DNA from: Saccharina japonica
Taxonomy: Eukaryota > Sar > Phaeophyceae > Laminariales > Laminariaceae
Assembly (NCBI GenBank): GCA_008828725.1
Contig: MEHQ01004596.1
Location: forward strand, 62,001-126,000
DNA: 64,000 nucleotides
Reading direction: 5' to 3'
The position numbers and the translations under genes were made by a program. Below are positions 1 through 11,649 of the stretch, in pieces. Numbering within the stretch: position 1 is the first letter of the stretch; each line of letters starts with the position of its first letter. The notes under the pieces were generated by a model. That model made no database searches. It was not told the origin of the DNA and saw only the letters and a list, made by a program, of their open reading frames with translations.

Positions 1-1179
1 TGTCGTTGCGATTGGGTTTAGAGCTCTGATTTGTTTTAGCTTTTTTCGGATTGGAGCGGGTCGAAGATTGGAGGATTAATCGGTATCATTTGGTGCAAAA
101 GATACTATTGTCTGGGATTACGGCCTTCAAGAGAGGATTCCCAACGACGGATTTGAAGTTGCGACGCGTGCTACGGTAGAAGTAGCACTTTTTGAATGAA
201 TCGTTTTCTGAACGATCGGGCTCCTTAACCCAAATTTGTCGGATTTTCCTTTTTGTGACGAAAAATGTTTCAGAGTATACTTCGGTCATGAGATTTCTTA
301 TCCGGCAGCACTTTTTATTTTCCTCCGAAATCATTTTTTCGGTGAGGGATGACGCTCCTTAAGTGAGGAGCTCAGAAAAAACATGGTGCACCTCTATCGT
401 AGCATGCGTCTTGCTCAGATGGCGTCGGCAGAGCAGCATGCCTAGTTTCTCACCAAACCGTTACACATTTCCATGTTTTGTACCTGGGATAGCCTTCCGG
501 CTATTCTGGGGTGTTTCGCTGGCTGGGACAGAAAAGTTGTAGGGGGGTAAAATAAGGGGTAGGGAAGTACCCATGCGCCGAGTAACATTGTTGTGCCAGT
601 ACGGCATACCCATGGTCTTGATGAATGGTGTCGTGCTCTTTGGCTATTGGTTAATAACGCACGGTGCGGGGAGAAACCAACCACTCCTTCCTGTGGTATC
701 AATAATATACATGCATACGAAATAGATTTGCTGTCTTGTGCACACTCTCGTGGAGACTTTAGCAGGGCTGCTTCAAGTTGGATTCGAGCTTGTTTCTACG
801 AGAGACGTGCTGTTTGTCTGCCTTCTACAGTACAGGGGTTGCGATGTTATCGGGCAGTACGATATATTAATGAAGACGGTGATACATGTTTTGTTTCGGA
901 GTTTTTTCTAGCTTTCCCTTGCAGACCCAAGGGCTCCAACACCTCCTAGAGGCCAAAACGAACAAGGTTGACATTGGTCGGGAGCGGGTCTGAGCATTAT
1001 GACTGGAGCTATGCCGTGTTCGGTGAGGGGATATGATACTGTCTTATTGTACCAGAAATAGTGTTGCTGCTATGAAATATATGAAAAACCTTTTTTTCAA
1101 AGACTCAAGGTTTTGACTGAAGGGCCCCCTAAATAGCTGTACGCGATGCGTACTTGAAACATTGACTCACACCACACAC
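1..1179. other. Unassigned sequence at left edge
   Basis: Only short ORFs of ordinary composition are present on both strands (the largest about 118 codons at 593-949). None has a recognisable motif or convincing splice borders. Nothing else is seen. Confidence 0.5.
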
Positions 1180-1600
1180 ACATGAAAGCTCACGTAGGAC
1201 AGCTCATGAGCTAGCTCATCTGTCGTGTATAGCTCAAGCCTTCAAAATATGTATGAGCTACCACCTATAGCTCAAGCCGGGGAGAACATGTGCAGCTCGT
1301 GCTGCTCCTATATGGCCAAAGGAGCTAGCTCGTGTAATATTATATAGCTCACCTTGGGCTAGTATGCGCAGATGGGCTATCCACTACAGCTCAAGCTTTG
1401 CAAACATGTGCAGATGAGTTATCCTCTATATCTCAAGCTTTCAAAATATATGCAGATGAGCTATCGCCTATACTCGTATATAGCTCAAGATGAGAAAACA
1501 TGTGCAGATGAGCTATTGCATATAGCTCACCCCGGGGAAACGTAATCATAGCTCATGTACGCCGCTCATCGTAGCTATTTCCCGGCGAAACACGCGTATC
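1180..1600. repeat. Degenerate minisatellite, ~43-50 bp unit, array 1
   Basis: Repeated units built around the words 'gcagatgagctat' and 'tagctcaag' recur through this stretch (for example near 1396, 1447 and 1499). Copies are diverged and spacing is irregular. The same unit makes a cleaner array at 2020-2330, so the two are probably parts of one older array or element with unique DNA between them. No gene is visible. Confidence 0.75.
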
Positions 1601-2019
1601 ACACCCTCGCTTTGGCCTATATTTAACCCACTTTGAATAAAATCTAGATCGTTCCATTTATACCGCCTTGTGCCGAAAATGTTCAGCTTTCCGTTTCTTG
1701 ACTGAAGTTTTCTTGTCCCATACTGAATTCAAGTAAGCAATATGTATTTCTTTGCATTCTGATCAAATTTATTTTCTGTGTTTTTCCCGAAATTTCGTTT
1801 TCATATTCACGCTTATACTGAAATCAAGTGAATAAAACTATCGTCTTGGTCGAGAGATTTCAAAATGAGACCTTTTGTTTTCAAGTGAGGTTTAGTACTG
1901 AAATAAAAAGTACCGTCTTGATCAAAGCGAGACTTTTTCCACACCCCGGATATAGTTCAAAAGGTCTCGTTTAGTAAGTCCGCGCGGGCGCGGCCTTCGA
2001 TCCAAATATTTTACAAAAA

Positions 2020-2330
2020 ATGACAGCTCTTGAGCTGGCCCATCTATCGTTTATCGGGCAATCTTTGAGAACATGTGCAGATGAGCTATCGCCTATTATG
2101 GCTCGAGCTTTGAAAACATGTGCAGATGAGCTACCGCCTATAGCTCAACCTGGGAATACATGTGTAGATGAGTTACCGCCTATAGCTCAAGCGTTCAAAA
2201 CGTCTGCAGATGAGCTTCCCTACATAGCTCAAGCTTTGAGAACATTTATGTGCAGAGGTATCGCCTATAATAGCTCATCCCGGGGACGGATGAGCTAGCG
2301 CATGTAGCCCACGTAGCTCAGCGATGAAAT
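2020..2330 (+). repeat. Minisatellite array 2, 42-45 bp units, open reading frame through it
   Basis: Units containing 'gcagatgagctaccgcctat' start near 2072, 2117, 2159 and 2201. These spacings (45, 42, 42) are all multiples of three, so the plus strand stays open from 2020 to 2298 and would encode a repeated 14-15 residue peptide with the core ADELPPIAQ. No splice context, homologue or domain supports a gene. The frame may be open by chance because the unit length is divisible by three. I call it a repeat and leave coding open. Confidence 0.7.
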
Positions 2331-3709
2331 ACCCTTTAAAAGAGCCACAGCTCCAGGTACGGTAAGCTGATATATTCCACGTTTGATACGGTATCGAGAA
2401 CCGGGGGACGCCGGTTCTCGAGGCATCCGATTTTCCTTCGTGGCACTTTTTGTTTGTGTTTACAGCCAGGGCTTCGGTTTGTGGCAGGGCCTCCTTCAGG
2501 CGCCGAGCTGCTACGCCATCAGTGCAACCCTTTGAGCAAAATCGCGCACACAGTAGCACTGCAGCGGAGCACGCGCCGGAGGCGTGTTGCACGCTTACTC
2601 CAACACCTCCTTTGCACTTCTTCGCTTCAGGCGCTTCCAGTATTTCTCGTCCTCGGGCGAAACGTTTCGAGATAGGTTACATTTTCGTCACTTCCATCGT
2701 TCCTCTTGTGAGATTTGGTAATTGTAAGTCGCTTTTCAGACTGGTGCGTAGTGCGTAGAAGCTACAATATATTCGTACCTGTCCCTTCAGATCCTTGTCA
2801 AAGTAGACAGTTCCGGACACAACATAGTTTCCTATTCAATTGATGAAAACATGTCATCAGCTTTTGGCCTCGAAACCTCCCGTTCTGTGGGCCGCTTCTT
2901 ACAGTCCCGTATGACTTTTGCAAACAAGGACGCGTCTAGATTTAAGGCATGGTTGTTTTTCAGAGGCCGCTGCACAGGCAGCTATTTGGTGAGGGGTCGG
3001 GTAGCTCTCATAACATTTAATAGTCGAGGCACTACTGTAGAGCACCAAAGCTTCCCAATTGCTTACCCCCCTCGGCGAAGGAAGAGCTCAAAGCTAGTTT
3101 ACAGCAGCGGTCGTCATCCTTCCGACATAACGCAGTAGGATATCCATCTTCAAGCGGTATAAACTCTAAGACACCCTCCCTATAAGCTGTCGAGGAGTTG
3201 CAGGACATCTATTTGTAGGAAACTGTATCTTCCCCATGGGTAGATACCACGCCCCACGGAGATACCTGAATGTGTCGGCGGACCAATTGGTGACAAGAAA
3301 CGGCATCGTGAGGCCACCAGATACTACCTTCGCTGCAGCTCTCTAGGTGTCTCAGGAGGTGACCTCGCAGAAACCACGGTCGCCCCTCCCCCCTGGAAGC
3401 CTTCTTGGTGTGTCCGCACCCTACCGAGACTCCTTGCAAAACCTGCTACACCCCCCCCACGAAAACTGAAATGCTCCCGGGTAGCATTGTATGGTTACTT
3501 GCGTCAAGGTCGACCAAAGGTAAACATATCGATTCTACTGAGATGCGGCGGGCTGCGGATTTTCCCGAACGGGGATATCTATGAAGCTCCAGATTGAATA
3601 ATATGAGCGAGGACGGGTTGTCTTCCCTCTCACTCCTAACTGCGATCACATGTTCAGGTTACTCTGGCAACTGCGATCAAATATACCATTTATATATTTT
3701 CTGCGTTGC

Positions 3710-3785
3710 TTCGTGGGTCCCAAATTATCCGCCAACCCCTCCTCGAGACCGAGTCAAACCCTTGCATGACAATGTCGATTACGCT
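3710..3785 (+). repeat. Dispersed direct repeat, copy 1
   Basis: The segment carrying 'cccctcctcgaga' then 'cccttgcatgac' and 'tgtcga' is repeated with mismatches at 4510-4585 in the same orientation, 800 bp away. It could be a fragment of a dispersed element. No terminal structure was seen. Confidence 0.6.
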
Positions 3786-4509
3786 AGCGGGAGAGTTTGT
3801 GTCGTGCGCCGCGTGTAGTTGGATCGCGCAGATACCTCGCAGGAGCCTTGTCGCCATGAGGTGGCGTAGAAGTAGTTAACCAGGTATCGCGTATTTAGTG
3901 GGAGAGGGAGGGCCAATCATCCCCTCACCCCTGGACCCTATGCGAATGCTTCCAAGCGTGAACTTATGCAATCCATCCAGGAAAACCTAAACCCCGCCGC
4001 AATATCCGTATGATAGATGAAATACGGTTACAAAAACCCACACAATCAGAGGATGGTTTGAGCAAATCCAAAAATCCCCCCTGCTCGTTCCACAATCATC
4101 AAAATCTGCAATATATCCCAATATAAAGGAAACCCGAAACATGAAAACTCTATATGAATATTACGGGAAGCAAAAAGAGCCAGGATATCACCGCTAAATG
4201 CACTAATCCCTCTCTATCCAAACATCCCAGTCCGAGTAGAACTTACATTCCAGAAGACTTCAAGTGCCTCCCATAGTATCAGAATGAGAACCACCAGAAA
4301 AAAAGAGCATGCGATCTTCCCGGCAATCGAAACAACGTCGTTGAAACTAGGGCGTCAGCCCAGTAATCACACCAAAAATGATGTTCTGAAGCAGACTCTA
4401 GTTTCGTACACGTACCGCACAGCAGTAGCATCGATTGCAGTGCAGGATATAAGTCTCCAGTGTCAAACCCTCAGTAGAAAAAAGCCTCTCATAAAACGAA
4501 AACTTTCCT

Positions 4510-4585
4510 CATGGGCCCCCGGGCATCCGCCCACTCCTCCTCGAGATCGAGGCAACCCCTTGCATGAGAGTGTCGAATATCTCGT
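4510..4585 (+). repeat. Dispersed direct repeat, copy 2
   Basis: Partner of the 3710-3785 segment, with the same order of words ('atccgcc', 'ctcctcgaga', 'cccttgcatgag', 'tgtcgaa') and scattered mismatches. Confidence 0.6.
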
Positions 4586-4711
4586 ACCTGATGTATTGAT
4601 ATTGGAGTGTAGTGAACCAATACCATCCGCCTAAGCAATACCACCCCTATTGTTAAATTCCGTCTGCTTTTGCCGGGGGGTGGTATTCGGCGTCGCCTAC
4701 GGGTGAGCGGT

Positions 4712-4755
4712 ACCGCCACCACCCACCACCACCACCACCCACCACCACCACCACC
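4712..4755 (+). repeat. (CCA)n microsatellite
   Basis: About 44 bp of almost uninterrupted CCACCA units. In one plus frame it would read as a His run and in another as a Pro run, so ORFs crossing it are not evidence for a gene. Confidence 0.95.
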
Positions 4756-4792
4756 TCTTGGCGGTGCGAGGGTCGTCAAACTCGGTGAAGCC

Positions 4793-4836
4793 TTAGTCGC
4801 GGGCCTCGGCGTGACGGGAATGGGGGTCGCCGGAGT
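4793..4836 (-). CDS. Candidate terminal exon of the Cys-rich gene
   Basis: After an acceptor reading cacgtag, two bases complete the phase-1 codon of the 5878 exon, then SGDPHSRHAEARD and a TAA stop. Only phase and the stop support it. There is no motif, and the intron would be about 1 kb. Another terminal exon is equally possible. Confidence 0.2.
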
Positions 4837-7800
4837 CTACGTGGAAGTCGGCAGTGACCCTGGCACAGTTTGTAGAGGAAGGCCAGCACGACAGCAGCGA
4901 CGGAGGTCAGAACATGTGACACACACGAAAGGCAACGTCACTAACTTTCGAGTGCTGCAGTTCGGTTGAATTGCAGTATGTAGGTCCAGTTTGTCTGCTC
5001 TTGTCGTCATATTTTGCAACCGTCAAACCGTCTCGTTTGGTTCAACTTGTTTTCGTAATTTTTGAACATTTCAAGTAACTCCCACCAGACTTCCACCCAA
5101 GATCGACCACTCGCGCCTTGTCGATATCAAGCATTGTCACTGCAGTTGATGCAGAACTCATCTTACAATTTGGCGATTCCCCTTAGATTGTGTTTCGCAT
5201 GATTCAACCCTTGGCCCTCAACCTCTGACACATGTATCTCTAACCACAGGACAAACACATCGGTTGCACACACTGCATACTGGTCGTGAGGGTTGATGGA
5301 AGGGCGCAACTACCCATACACTACATACATCTGCGCAATACGCCGACATGTGGGCATGGTGTTTCGACCCCTTGGGGTCGCCCAGCTATTAGAGTATTGA
5401 ATTAAATAGGACGTGGGTGACCTGTGTCGCAGCCCGTTCGTCTTCCTCGTACTACACCACTGGAAGCGCGATCACGACGTGAACACTCGTTTGCACCGAA
5501 CACAATGCCATAGAAGCCTACTTGCTAGCACTCATGGAGGGTGCAGGTACCGTACGTTGCCACATGTGTACGGTCTGCTAACGATAAGCAACGAAATAAT
5601 GAGTAGACCCTCTATTTTACAACCAGGCACTGGTGTGTGCTACTCTATGCAGCGCCAATGAATGATATCGACCTGGTTTCATCAGATGTTTAAACAAACC
5701 ACTTCGTAAACAGAATAAAGTAATTGATCATTGTTGTTCTGCTGTATATTTGTCTACCAGTATTCATCACGGAAACCAGAAAAAACAAGGTATCAAGTGT
5801 TTTAGTCGGGAAAACTGCGAACGCTATGTAACGGTAGATAGCCGGCCCTGGTTACGCTTGACCTCTACACAACGCACCGTCGTCGTCGATGATGCACGGC
5901 GCCACCGGGGTGTAGCTGCATAGAATGTCACTGTTCTCGATTTGGTTGGTGCAGCAGGAGAGCTGTCGTCAGGGGCGGGGGCGGGGGCGGGGGCGGGGGG
6001 CGGGGAATACATTCGTCAGACCCGTTGATGTCGGAGGCCAAGAAGTGTACGTCTTCCTGCCAGCCAGATGACGTGTGGAACGGTAGGGCTACCAACACAA
6101 CGTCTCTCGACATCCTAGAACCGGCGTAACACGCAGAGTAACCTAAAAGCCGGTACACCATTCCGTAGGTTACGTATCCAACGAAAAGAAGAGCAAATGG
6201 TAGAATACACATCGGAAACATATGGTACAGTTTTGAAAGATGCAATGGTTGAGGAGCCCCGCCAGTGGCAAACGCTTTGGGCTCAGGTGTGAAACTCCAT
6301 ATTATACCGTGGCACGGCCTATAGATATCCGTCCACCTACTGGTGCGTGAGCCGTTGTCGACATGGGAGGGATTCCATCTGCATGCTTCGCAAAAAGCGC
6401 CTAGCAAGAGAGAGAGAGACGCATGCTACGGTATGGCAGGTGTGCACCAATATTTTAGCAGGCTACTCGCTTGAGGAGATCTATTCTTCACGCGAAAACA
6501 AAGTTTGACGAAAATCCGAAGTGCCACCCAGTGAACAGTCTCATGGCCTAGGAATACGACGAAACGTGCTGTAAAACACAACTAAATGGGTTTCAAATGA
6601 TATCGGATAGATCCTCATTTCGGGGAGCCTCGTCAAGGTTTGGTGGAAATGGTTCTACCTTTACCATAGCACTCGTCTGGGCTTGAACGTCGAACATTTT
6701 ACCATAGCACGACTCGGGTGTGTGTCTACCTACCGGCGGACGAGAGCCCTCTCCCGATTTCGCGTTGGAGGAACCCCCCTACATGCATCACACGAATCGC
6801 GTGGCAAAGGAAAAATGTGCGACAAGAGATACCAACGAACCTTGCCACCGGGCCGCTTGCGGCAATCACTTCCTCCGCAAGTCCCGCACTGGGCCTCGCA
6901 GCAGGAGTCGCCCCGTTGCACGCCAGGGACACCGTTGCTGCAAACCTCATCGGGAACTGCAGTTGGTCCGTCGAGGGTTCAAGGACAGCATACCGACCGC
7001 GGAGATGCGAAGTCACAAACGTCAGATCAGGAAAGACACGAACGTGCGGGCAACAACGGCTGAAGATTGGACAGGACACAATGCGTGCGGAACCTCCAAT
7101 GGTTAGCAGAGAAATGCGAACGCTGCCTAGAGCTCTCGAGTGTGCATCCTGCCTAAACTGCCGACTCGGTTGCTATGGTAGGTACCTAGCGATAATTCGT
7201 GTTTGCCGTTGAAGTTTTCTTTGTAGCAGGCCTCCAACCATTGTCCTACCCTCAGTTGGTGTAAACTATATTTTTTGTTTTTTTTCATCCCGTTTAATAT
7301 CTTCGCCCTTCCTTTCTCTCTCCTTCCTAGTCGTAACTCAGATCCGGGGTCACAAAGTAGGCTCTTCTCTCTCCTCCCCCACTACGGTTATTGCCTTGTA
7401 TTTTCATCGCGAAAATATTTCAGCATTTTTTTCCCTCGTCGACTTGCGTCGGATTCCGCCTACCCACGCCACGAAGGCGTTCTCAGTAATTGGTTCCTGT
7501 ATGTTTTTTCAGATGAAGTCAAAACCTCACCACGGTGGGATTTGAACTCGGGTACCAATGCGAGTAGTCTAAATAGGTAATATCAGCTCCCAAGCTAAAC
7601 GCGCGGACGGAGCGAATTGTGGTCGATATTCCCCCGTCACCGGTGCCTCAGTCCCGTTCCCTGTTCGCTCTCCCCGCACCACGCCACCGGAAGCGCGATG
7701 ACGACGGGCACAAACATTTACTCCATGTTAGCACCTATGGAGACTGCCGAAATGCTGCCGCATGCACCAGAAAGCTATGAACCACGAAATGTCGAAGTAC

Positions 7801-10435
7801 CACAAATCTAGCATAGTCGGGTAAATTCTAGACGAACCAAAGAATCAGTTAGCGCTGGTCTTGTTGAAATATTTTTCACGACGCACCTTCTTCATCGATG
7901 ATGCACGGTGCCGCCGTAGTGGCATCGCACATCTTGCCACTGTCCCAGATTCGGCCCATGCAGCAGCCGAACTGTGTGCCGGGGAGGGGACGAGAGGTGT
8001 TTTTGTTGGGAAGGCTGATCTCCACTTTTTCGCCACTATGGTTGAGAGCTACTGTGTACAACAAGGAACCAATATCCCTAACCCTACCCCTAACGCCCAA
8101 ATCCATTCAACAATGGCCAGGGATACTCCTCTCGGTCTCCTACACAACGTGCGTCCGCCATAGTGTCGAATACGTGGGACCTAACATCGGGGGGCTAAGA
8201 AATGTACCTGTTCCTGACAGACGCTAGCCGCACTGCTGGTTGGTGCCTGCCAGCTTTCCCCCGCTTTCGAGGTCGGGGGCAAACGAACCTGCATGTTTTG
8301 CTAGACGCGCGTGGTCAAGGGACGAAAACCAGATGACCAACTAACCTGCCCGCCGGGCCGCTGGCTGCAATCGAGGCCTCCGCATACCCCGCACTGGGCC
8401 TCGCAGCAGAAGAACTTCTCTTGCACACCGGGCAAACCGTTGCTGCAAACACGTTCTGTTGAGGTTTCAAGGGGGACAAGGAGTTCTAAGCGATAGCGGA
8501 AAAGCGGCGGAGACACAACCTTTGGCCGCTCAAAGCACGAGCAGGTGCGGACTCGAAGCATACTGCGGTAGAGGGGTGGACCTAGACTGCGTGAGGCTTC
8601 CCACCTAGGTTGCGCTATGCTTCACCCAACAACTGACTTCGAGAAAGATTGCATGCTCAATGCACCATCTCTTTCACTATAAATAGGCATGAAACAAGTA
8701 TCGATATAAACGCACAACGGGGGCACAGAGAAAATTGGTAGGTCTTCAATTGCGGAATCTCGTCTGTCAGAACAAATTGATGTCCATTTGTACCCAGGAT
8801 ACCGTAGCTACGCTCAATCGTCTACGCCGATCTAAACAGAACAGGATGTCGAGCCTCCAACCAATGTGGCGAACGAGCTAGACCCTCGCCCTACAGTGCT
8901 ACGCGCGTGCATCTGCGTTAGCTTTAACGATAGAGGACGCGTGCTTCGGTGGGGGTAGCACCTAAAGGTTATGAAGCTCCTCACTTGGGAAGCTCTAAAC
9001 TTCGCCCTGAACCAGATAGTTATTTTTAAAAGGTCAATACTAACCCGGCGAACTACTACACCACGCCCTATGTATACAAAGAGCAATATTGGTCACCGAC
9101 AGGGGGCTTCGAACGATATTGGGTATCGTATAGTTCCCTAATAGTCAGAATTATGTTGAAATAACTGTGATTACCCTATTTAAGCACGCATCAGAGATAT
9201 ACCTCCAACCAGTAGTGTTCACTTAGTCAGCGCTGATTTAACGGGCCAAAGGGCACTGTAGATCTTACGCTAAACCGGTGAACGGCGCGAACTGAAACCA
9301 TCTTCCCCCTAACCGGTGATTCAGTTTTCAAACTTGTTCACTGTCCGACAGGACTCGCAAGCGATAGGGCTTCGCGTGTCACTCGGATTACACGTCACGT
9401 TTGGCTTACTACTTGCGTTAACATCCACGCGGCATTCGGGTGCGTTGCAACATATACAAACAGGATAGAGAGCTGTGTATACTGAACCAGTATAGACAGC
9501 TCTGTATACTGAACCGCCTAGTAAGCCCAGAGATCAGTCAGAAGAGCTTCAAACCCAATAATGGAGGAGGTCGGCCCTGGCGTAGCTAGAGCTTCACCAA
9601 ACGCACCTTCATCGTCTATGATGCAGGGCGCCGCCGATGCTGTGCTGCACATTATGCCACTGTCCCTGATTCGGCCGGTGCAACAGGAGAGCTGTCAACA
9701 GAAGAACGGGCGATGCGTTTTGTTTCCGTCAGACCGACCGATGATGAAGGCTGAGCAGCAAACATTTTCCTGCGCCTACCATGCGCTATCACGGGGAATC
9801 GTAGTAAATAGGACGTACGGTACACACAAAAGTCTTTGTCATTCCCTGTTTATACTGACAACATTTGGTCCTATTTACTATGGTCCCCCGTAATAGTTGA
9901 CCAAAACATGTAGACGACCCTTCAGCGCCCCCGTGTAGGTCGGGGGGCTCAAGCTGGATGCTTAGCCCGACGCGCTTAAGGTACATATTATATGCGTCTG
10001 CCTGGCATACGCTAGTTAAACTCTTGGTGTGTGTGCAACCCCGCCTTGGCATCCTGCTTCAATCTGGCCGTGTGACTCTGCAGTGGGCCCTTCCCACTTG
10101 GAAACCTGACTCAGAGTAGGAGCCTGGTGAGGTCTAGGGACTCAAGCCGTACGCTTCAATAGAGGCGCGTGGCTGAACACGGAAGAGAGAAACAATTCGT
10201 AAGGCAGACTCCAACCCACCTTTCCGCCGGGTTGCTGGGCGCAACCGATTCCTCCGCATGTCCCGCAGTCAGCATCGCAGCAAATGTCGTCTCTCTGAAC
10301 CCCCGCAAGGCCGTTGCTGCATTCGCCTTCAGCGCAATAGGGAGTTGCATCGCAGCCAGCATAGGCACGGCCGACAACATCGGTTGTTAACGCTAGCGCA
10401 AGGAAATAAGCCAAGGCTCGCGTATAGTGCACCTT
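4793..10435 (-). CDS. Gene model: secreted-type protein with three copies of a Cys-rich CC-CG-CGG domain
   Basis: Six exons were read on the minus strand (10435-10220, 9691-9607, 8455-8346, 7971-7887, 6956-6841, 5962-5878), with a weak candidate terminal exon at 4836-4793. The first carries a signal-peptide-like hydrophobic stretch (YFLALALTTDVVGRAYA) followed at once by the first Cys-rich domain. Each domain has the order CSNG-x-x-GVQ, CC-x3-CG-x-CGG-x-x-C, PGG, then CC-x(2)-I, S-x(3)-C and APCII. First-half exons end in phase 0 and second-half exons in phase 1, so all joints keep frame. Such Cys-rich modules suggest an exported, disulfide-bonded wall or surface protein, but that is inference. 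The exon with the start Met was not found and the 3' end is uncertain. Confidence 0.65.
4840..5870. other. Downstream or terminal-intron region of the Cys-rich gene, otherwise empty
   Basis: No further copy of the Cys-rich domain and no convincing exon was found here apart from the weak terminal candidate. A 3' UTR may lie in it, but no clear polyadenylation landmark was identified. Confidence 0.4.
5878..5962 (-). CDS. Cys-rich gene, domain 3 second half
   Basis: An 85-nt exon from acceptor acgacag to donor GTGCGT. It reads LSCCTNQIENSDILC then APCIIDDD, ending in phase 1. On the sense strand its acceptor is preceded by a run of C-rich repeats (5966-6004) that takes the place of a normal polypyrimidine tract. 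Confidence 0.75.
5966..6004 (+). repeat. (GGGGGC)n tract, G-quadruplex-capable, beside a splice acceptor
   Basis: The plus strand carries five or more runs of four to six G separated by single C. On the gene's sense strand this is a C-rich tract ending a few bases before the acceptor of the 5962-5878 exon. Confidence 0.9.
6841..6956 (-). CDS. Cys-rich gene, domain 3 first half
   Basis: A 116-nt exon from acceptor caactgcag to donor GTTCGT. It reads VPDEVCSNGVPGVQRGDSCC, then CGTCGGSDC and RPGGK, ending in phase 0. It is the closest relative of the exon at 8455-8346. Confidence 0.75.
7282..7580 (-). mobile_element. tRNA-derived SINE-like element, copy 1
   Basis: Read on the minus strand, it begins with a tRNA-like head whose B-box-like word is gttcaaatccc (near 7540), then a ~230-bp body shared with copies at 17.8 and 44.1 kb. 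Shared words include aagaaccgtagtggggg-type sequence (diverged here), 'cctactttgtgacccc' and 'ggatctgagtta'. The tail is A-rich on that strand. It sits in an intron of the Cys-rich gene. This copy is the most diverged of the three. Confidence 0.6.
7887..7971 (-). CDS. Cys-rich gene, domain 2 second half
   Basis: An 85-nt exon from acceptor ggcacacag to donor GTGCGT. It reads FGCCMGRIWDSGKMC then APCIIDEE, ending in phase 1. It is highly similar to the exon at 9691-9607. Confidence 0.75.
8081..8098 (+). repeat. Short telomere-like run (CCCTAA variants)
   Basis: It reads ccctaaccctacccctaa, three degenerate units, inside the intron upstream of the 7971 exon. It is too short to be a relic telomere on its own. 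Confidence 0.5.
8346..8455 (-). CDS. Cys-rich gene, domain 2 first half
   Basis: A 110-nt exon from acceptor ctcaacag to donor GTTAGT. Its two opening bases complete the codon left by the previous exon. It reads ERVCSNGLPGVQEKFFCC, then the core CGVCGG-x-x-C, ending RPGGQ in phase 0. Confidence 0.75.
9607..9691 (-). CDS. Cys-rich gene, domain 1 second half
   Basis: An 85-nt exon between acceptor ctgttgacag and donor GTGCGT. It reads LSCCTGRIRDSGIMC then APCIIDDE and ends after one base of the next codon. Its length, phase and sequence match the exons at 7971-7887 and 5962-5878, which is strong evidence that all three are real exons. Confidence 0.75.
9790..9900. mobile_element. Tiny TIR element (~100 bp)
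   Basis: The ends read gtagtaaataggac and gtcctatttactat, an inverted repeat of about 13 bp enclosing ~70 bp. The left end plus its inner sequence (acggtacacacaaaa) recurs near 57,155-57,190. It looks like a short MITE. No coding capacity. Confidence 0.55.
10220..10435 (-). CDS. Cys-rich gene, exon with signal-like segment and domain 1 first half
   Basis: The exon follows an acceptor reading ttgcctag and ends at a GTGGGT donor. It reads KVHYTRALAYFLALALTT and continues to a likely cleavage site after RAYA, then GCDATPYCAEGECSNGLAG and the CCDADCGTCGGIGC core, ending PGGK. No in-frame ATG is present, so the initiator should lie in a short upstream exon I did not locate. The hydrophobic run of about 10 residues directly before the first Cys supports export. 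This copy has additional cysteines before the shared core compared with the other two. Confidence 0.7.
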
Positions 10436-10439
10436 CTAG

Positions 10440-11420
10440 GCAAATAAAATCGATTACTGTTGTTTGCTGTTGTGTCGAGTTCAAGTATTAGTGGCCTGGG
10501 GTGTTGCTGCAGTGTTGGTTGAGGTTCCACTGTTGCCGACGGGGAGAATATACACAATGCTTGGCATTTTTGTGGGGCCACGGTTTATGAGTGTCGGTAT
10601 CGAAGTTGTTTCGCAACAGCCTTCCACTTGAGCAACATCAACATATGTTTGATCTATAAAAAAAAACAATGTAGACGACCTAAATAACTTCTACCAAATA
10701 CCATGAGTACGTGACATATATTCAGGGATAGCAAACCCGGGAAATCGGTCCATCGCTGTCGTTATTCCGCACCCTAACTCTAACACGACAGTCATACTCC
10801 AACTGTACGAAGTATGTGTTAGATGTACAATAAGCATGTTGTCGACCCATAACATTTCTGGCTGGTAAGTCGTTGGTCAAAGGCCTCAAGGAAAACGCTT
10901 TTGCCATGGCATACCGCATACGAGATTGGCGGCGAATTACGAACCCTCCCCGCAGGGGGTTTGCAGCTAGAGCGAATGGAAGCATCTTCAGAATATGTCA
11001 CAGAGCAATGCCATGGTAGGGGTGGTGGTGCCTTACAGGGGTGATGGCTTATTTTCTGAGCCCCTCGCACGAGGCAGGAGCTCAATATCTCACCCGAACC
11101 ATGACTTCGAAAACATTTAGTTCGCGCAAACCCGAAACACAAATAAATGCGCTACATGGTCCTAAAGTAAAAAGCACTATACTAACAGTAGAAACGTCAT
11201 ACTTACCGGTAGGTGCTCCCTTGAAGAGAATACTAAATATCGGTAAGACGACATTGCCTCAGAAGGTAAAAACTAAAGTGCAGCAACCCCTACCAACGGT
11301 GGGACGAGTCTACAAGGAGTGCTCACCGCTCGAAACATGAATGGACGTCAGCGTCACCAGCCCCAGAAGCACGTACCCGAATCGCATGGTTTTGTCTTAC
11401 CACCTACTACGCGCCTGCAG
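10440..11420. other. Upstream region of the Cys-rich gene
   Basis: The first exon and promoter of the Cys-rich gene should lie here, but I could not pick them out. Several overlapping ORFs lack motifs. Confidence 0.4.
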
Positions 11421-11425
11421 ATTGT

Positions 11426-11649
<224 letters not shown>

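Larger units (their letters stand above)
2331..4700. other. Unassigned sequence with one dispersed direct-repeat pair
   Basis: No supported gene. The only structure noted is a pair of ~75-bp related segments at about 3710-3785 and 4510-4585, listed separately. Overlapping ORFs near 2450-2760 run on both strands and look like composition effects. Confidence 0.45.

Noticed and set aside
4670-4969. 99-codon plus ORF with His and Pro runs
   Set aside because: The runs come from the CCA microsatellite, and the remainder lacks any motif.
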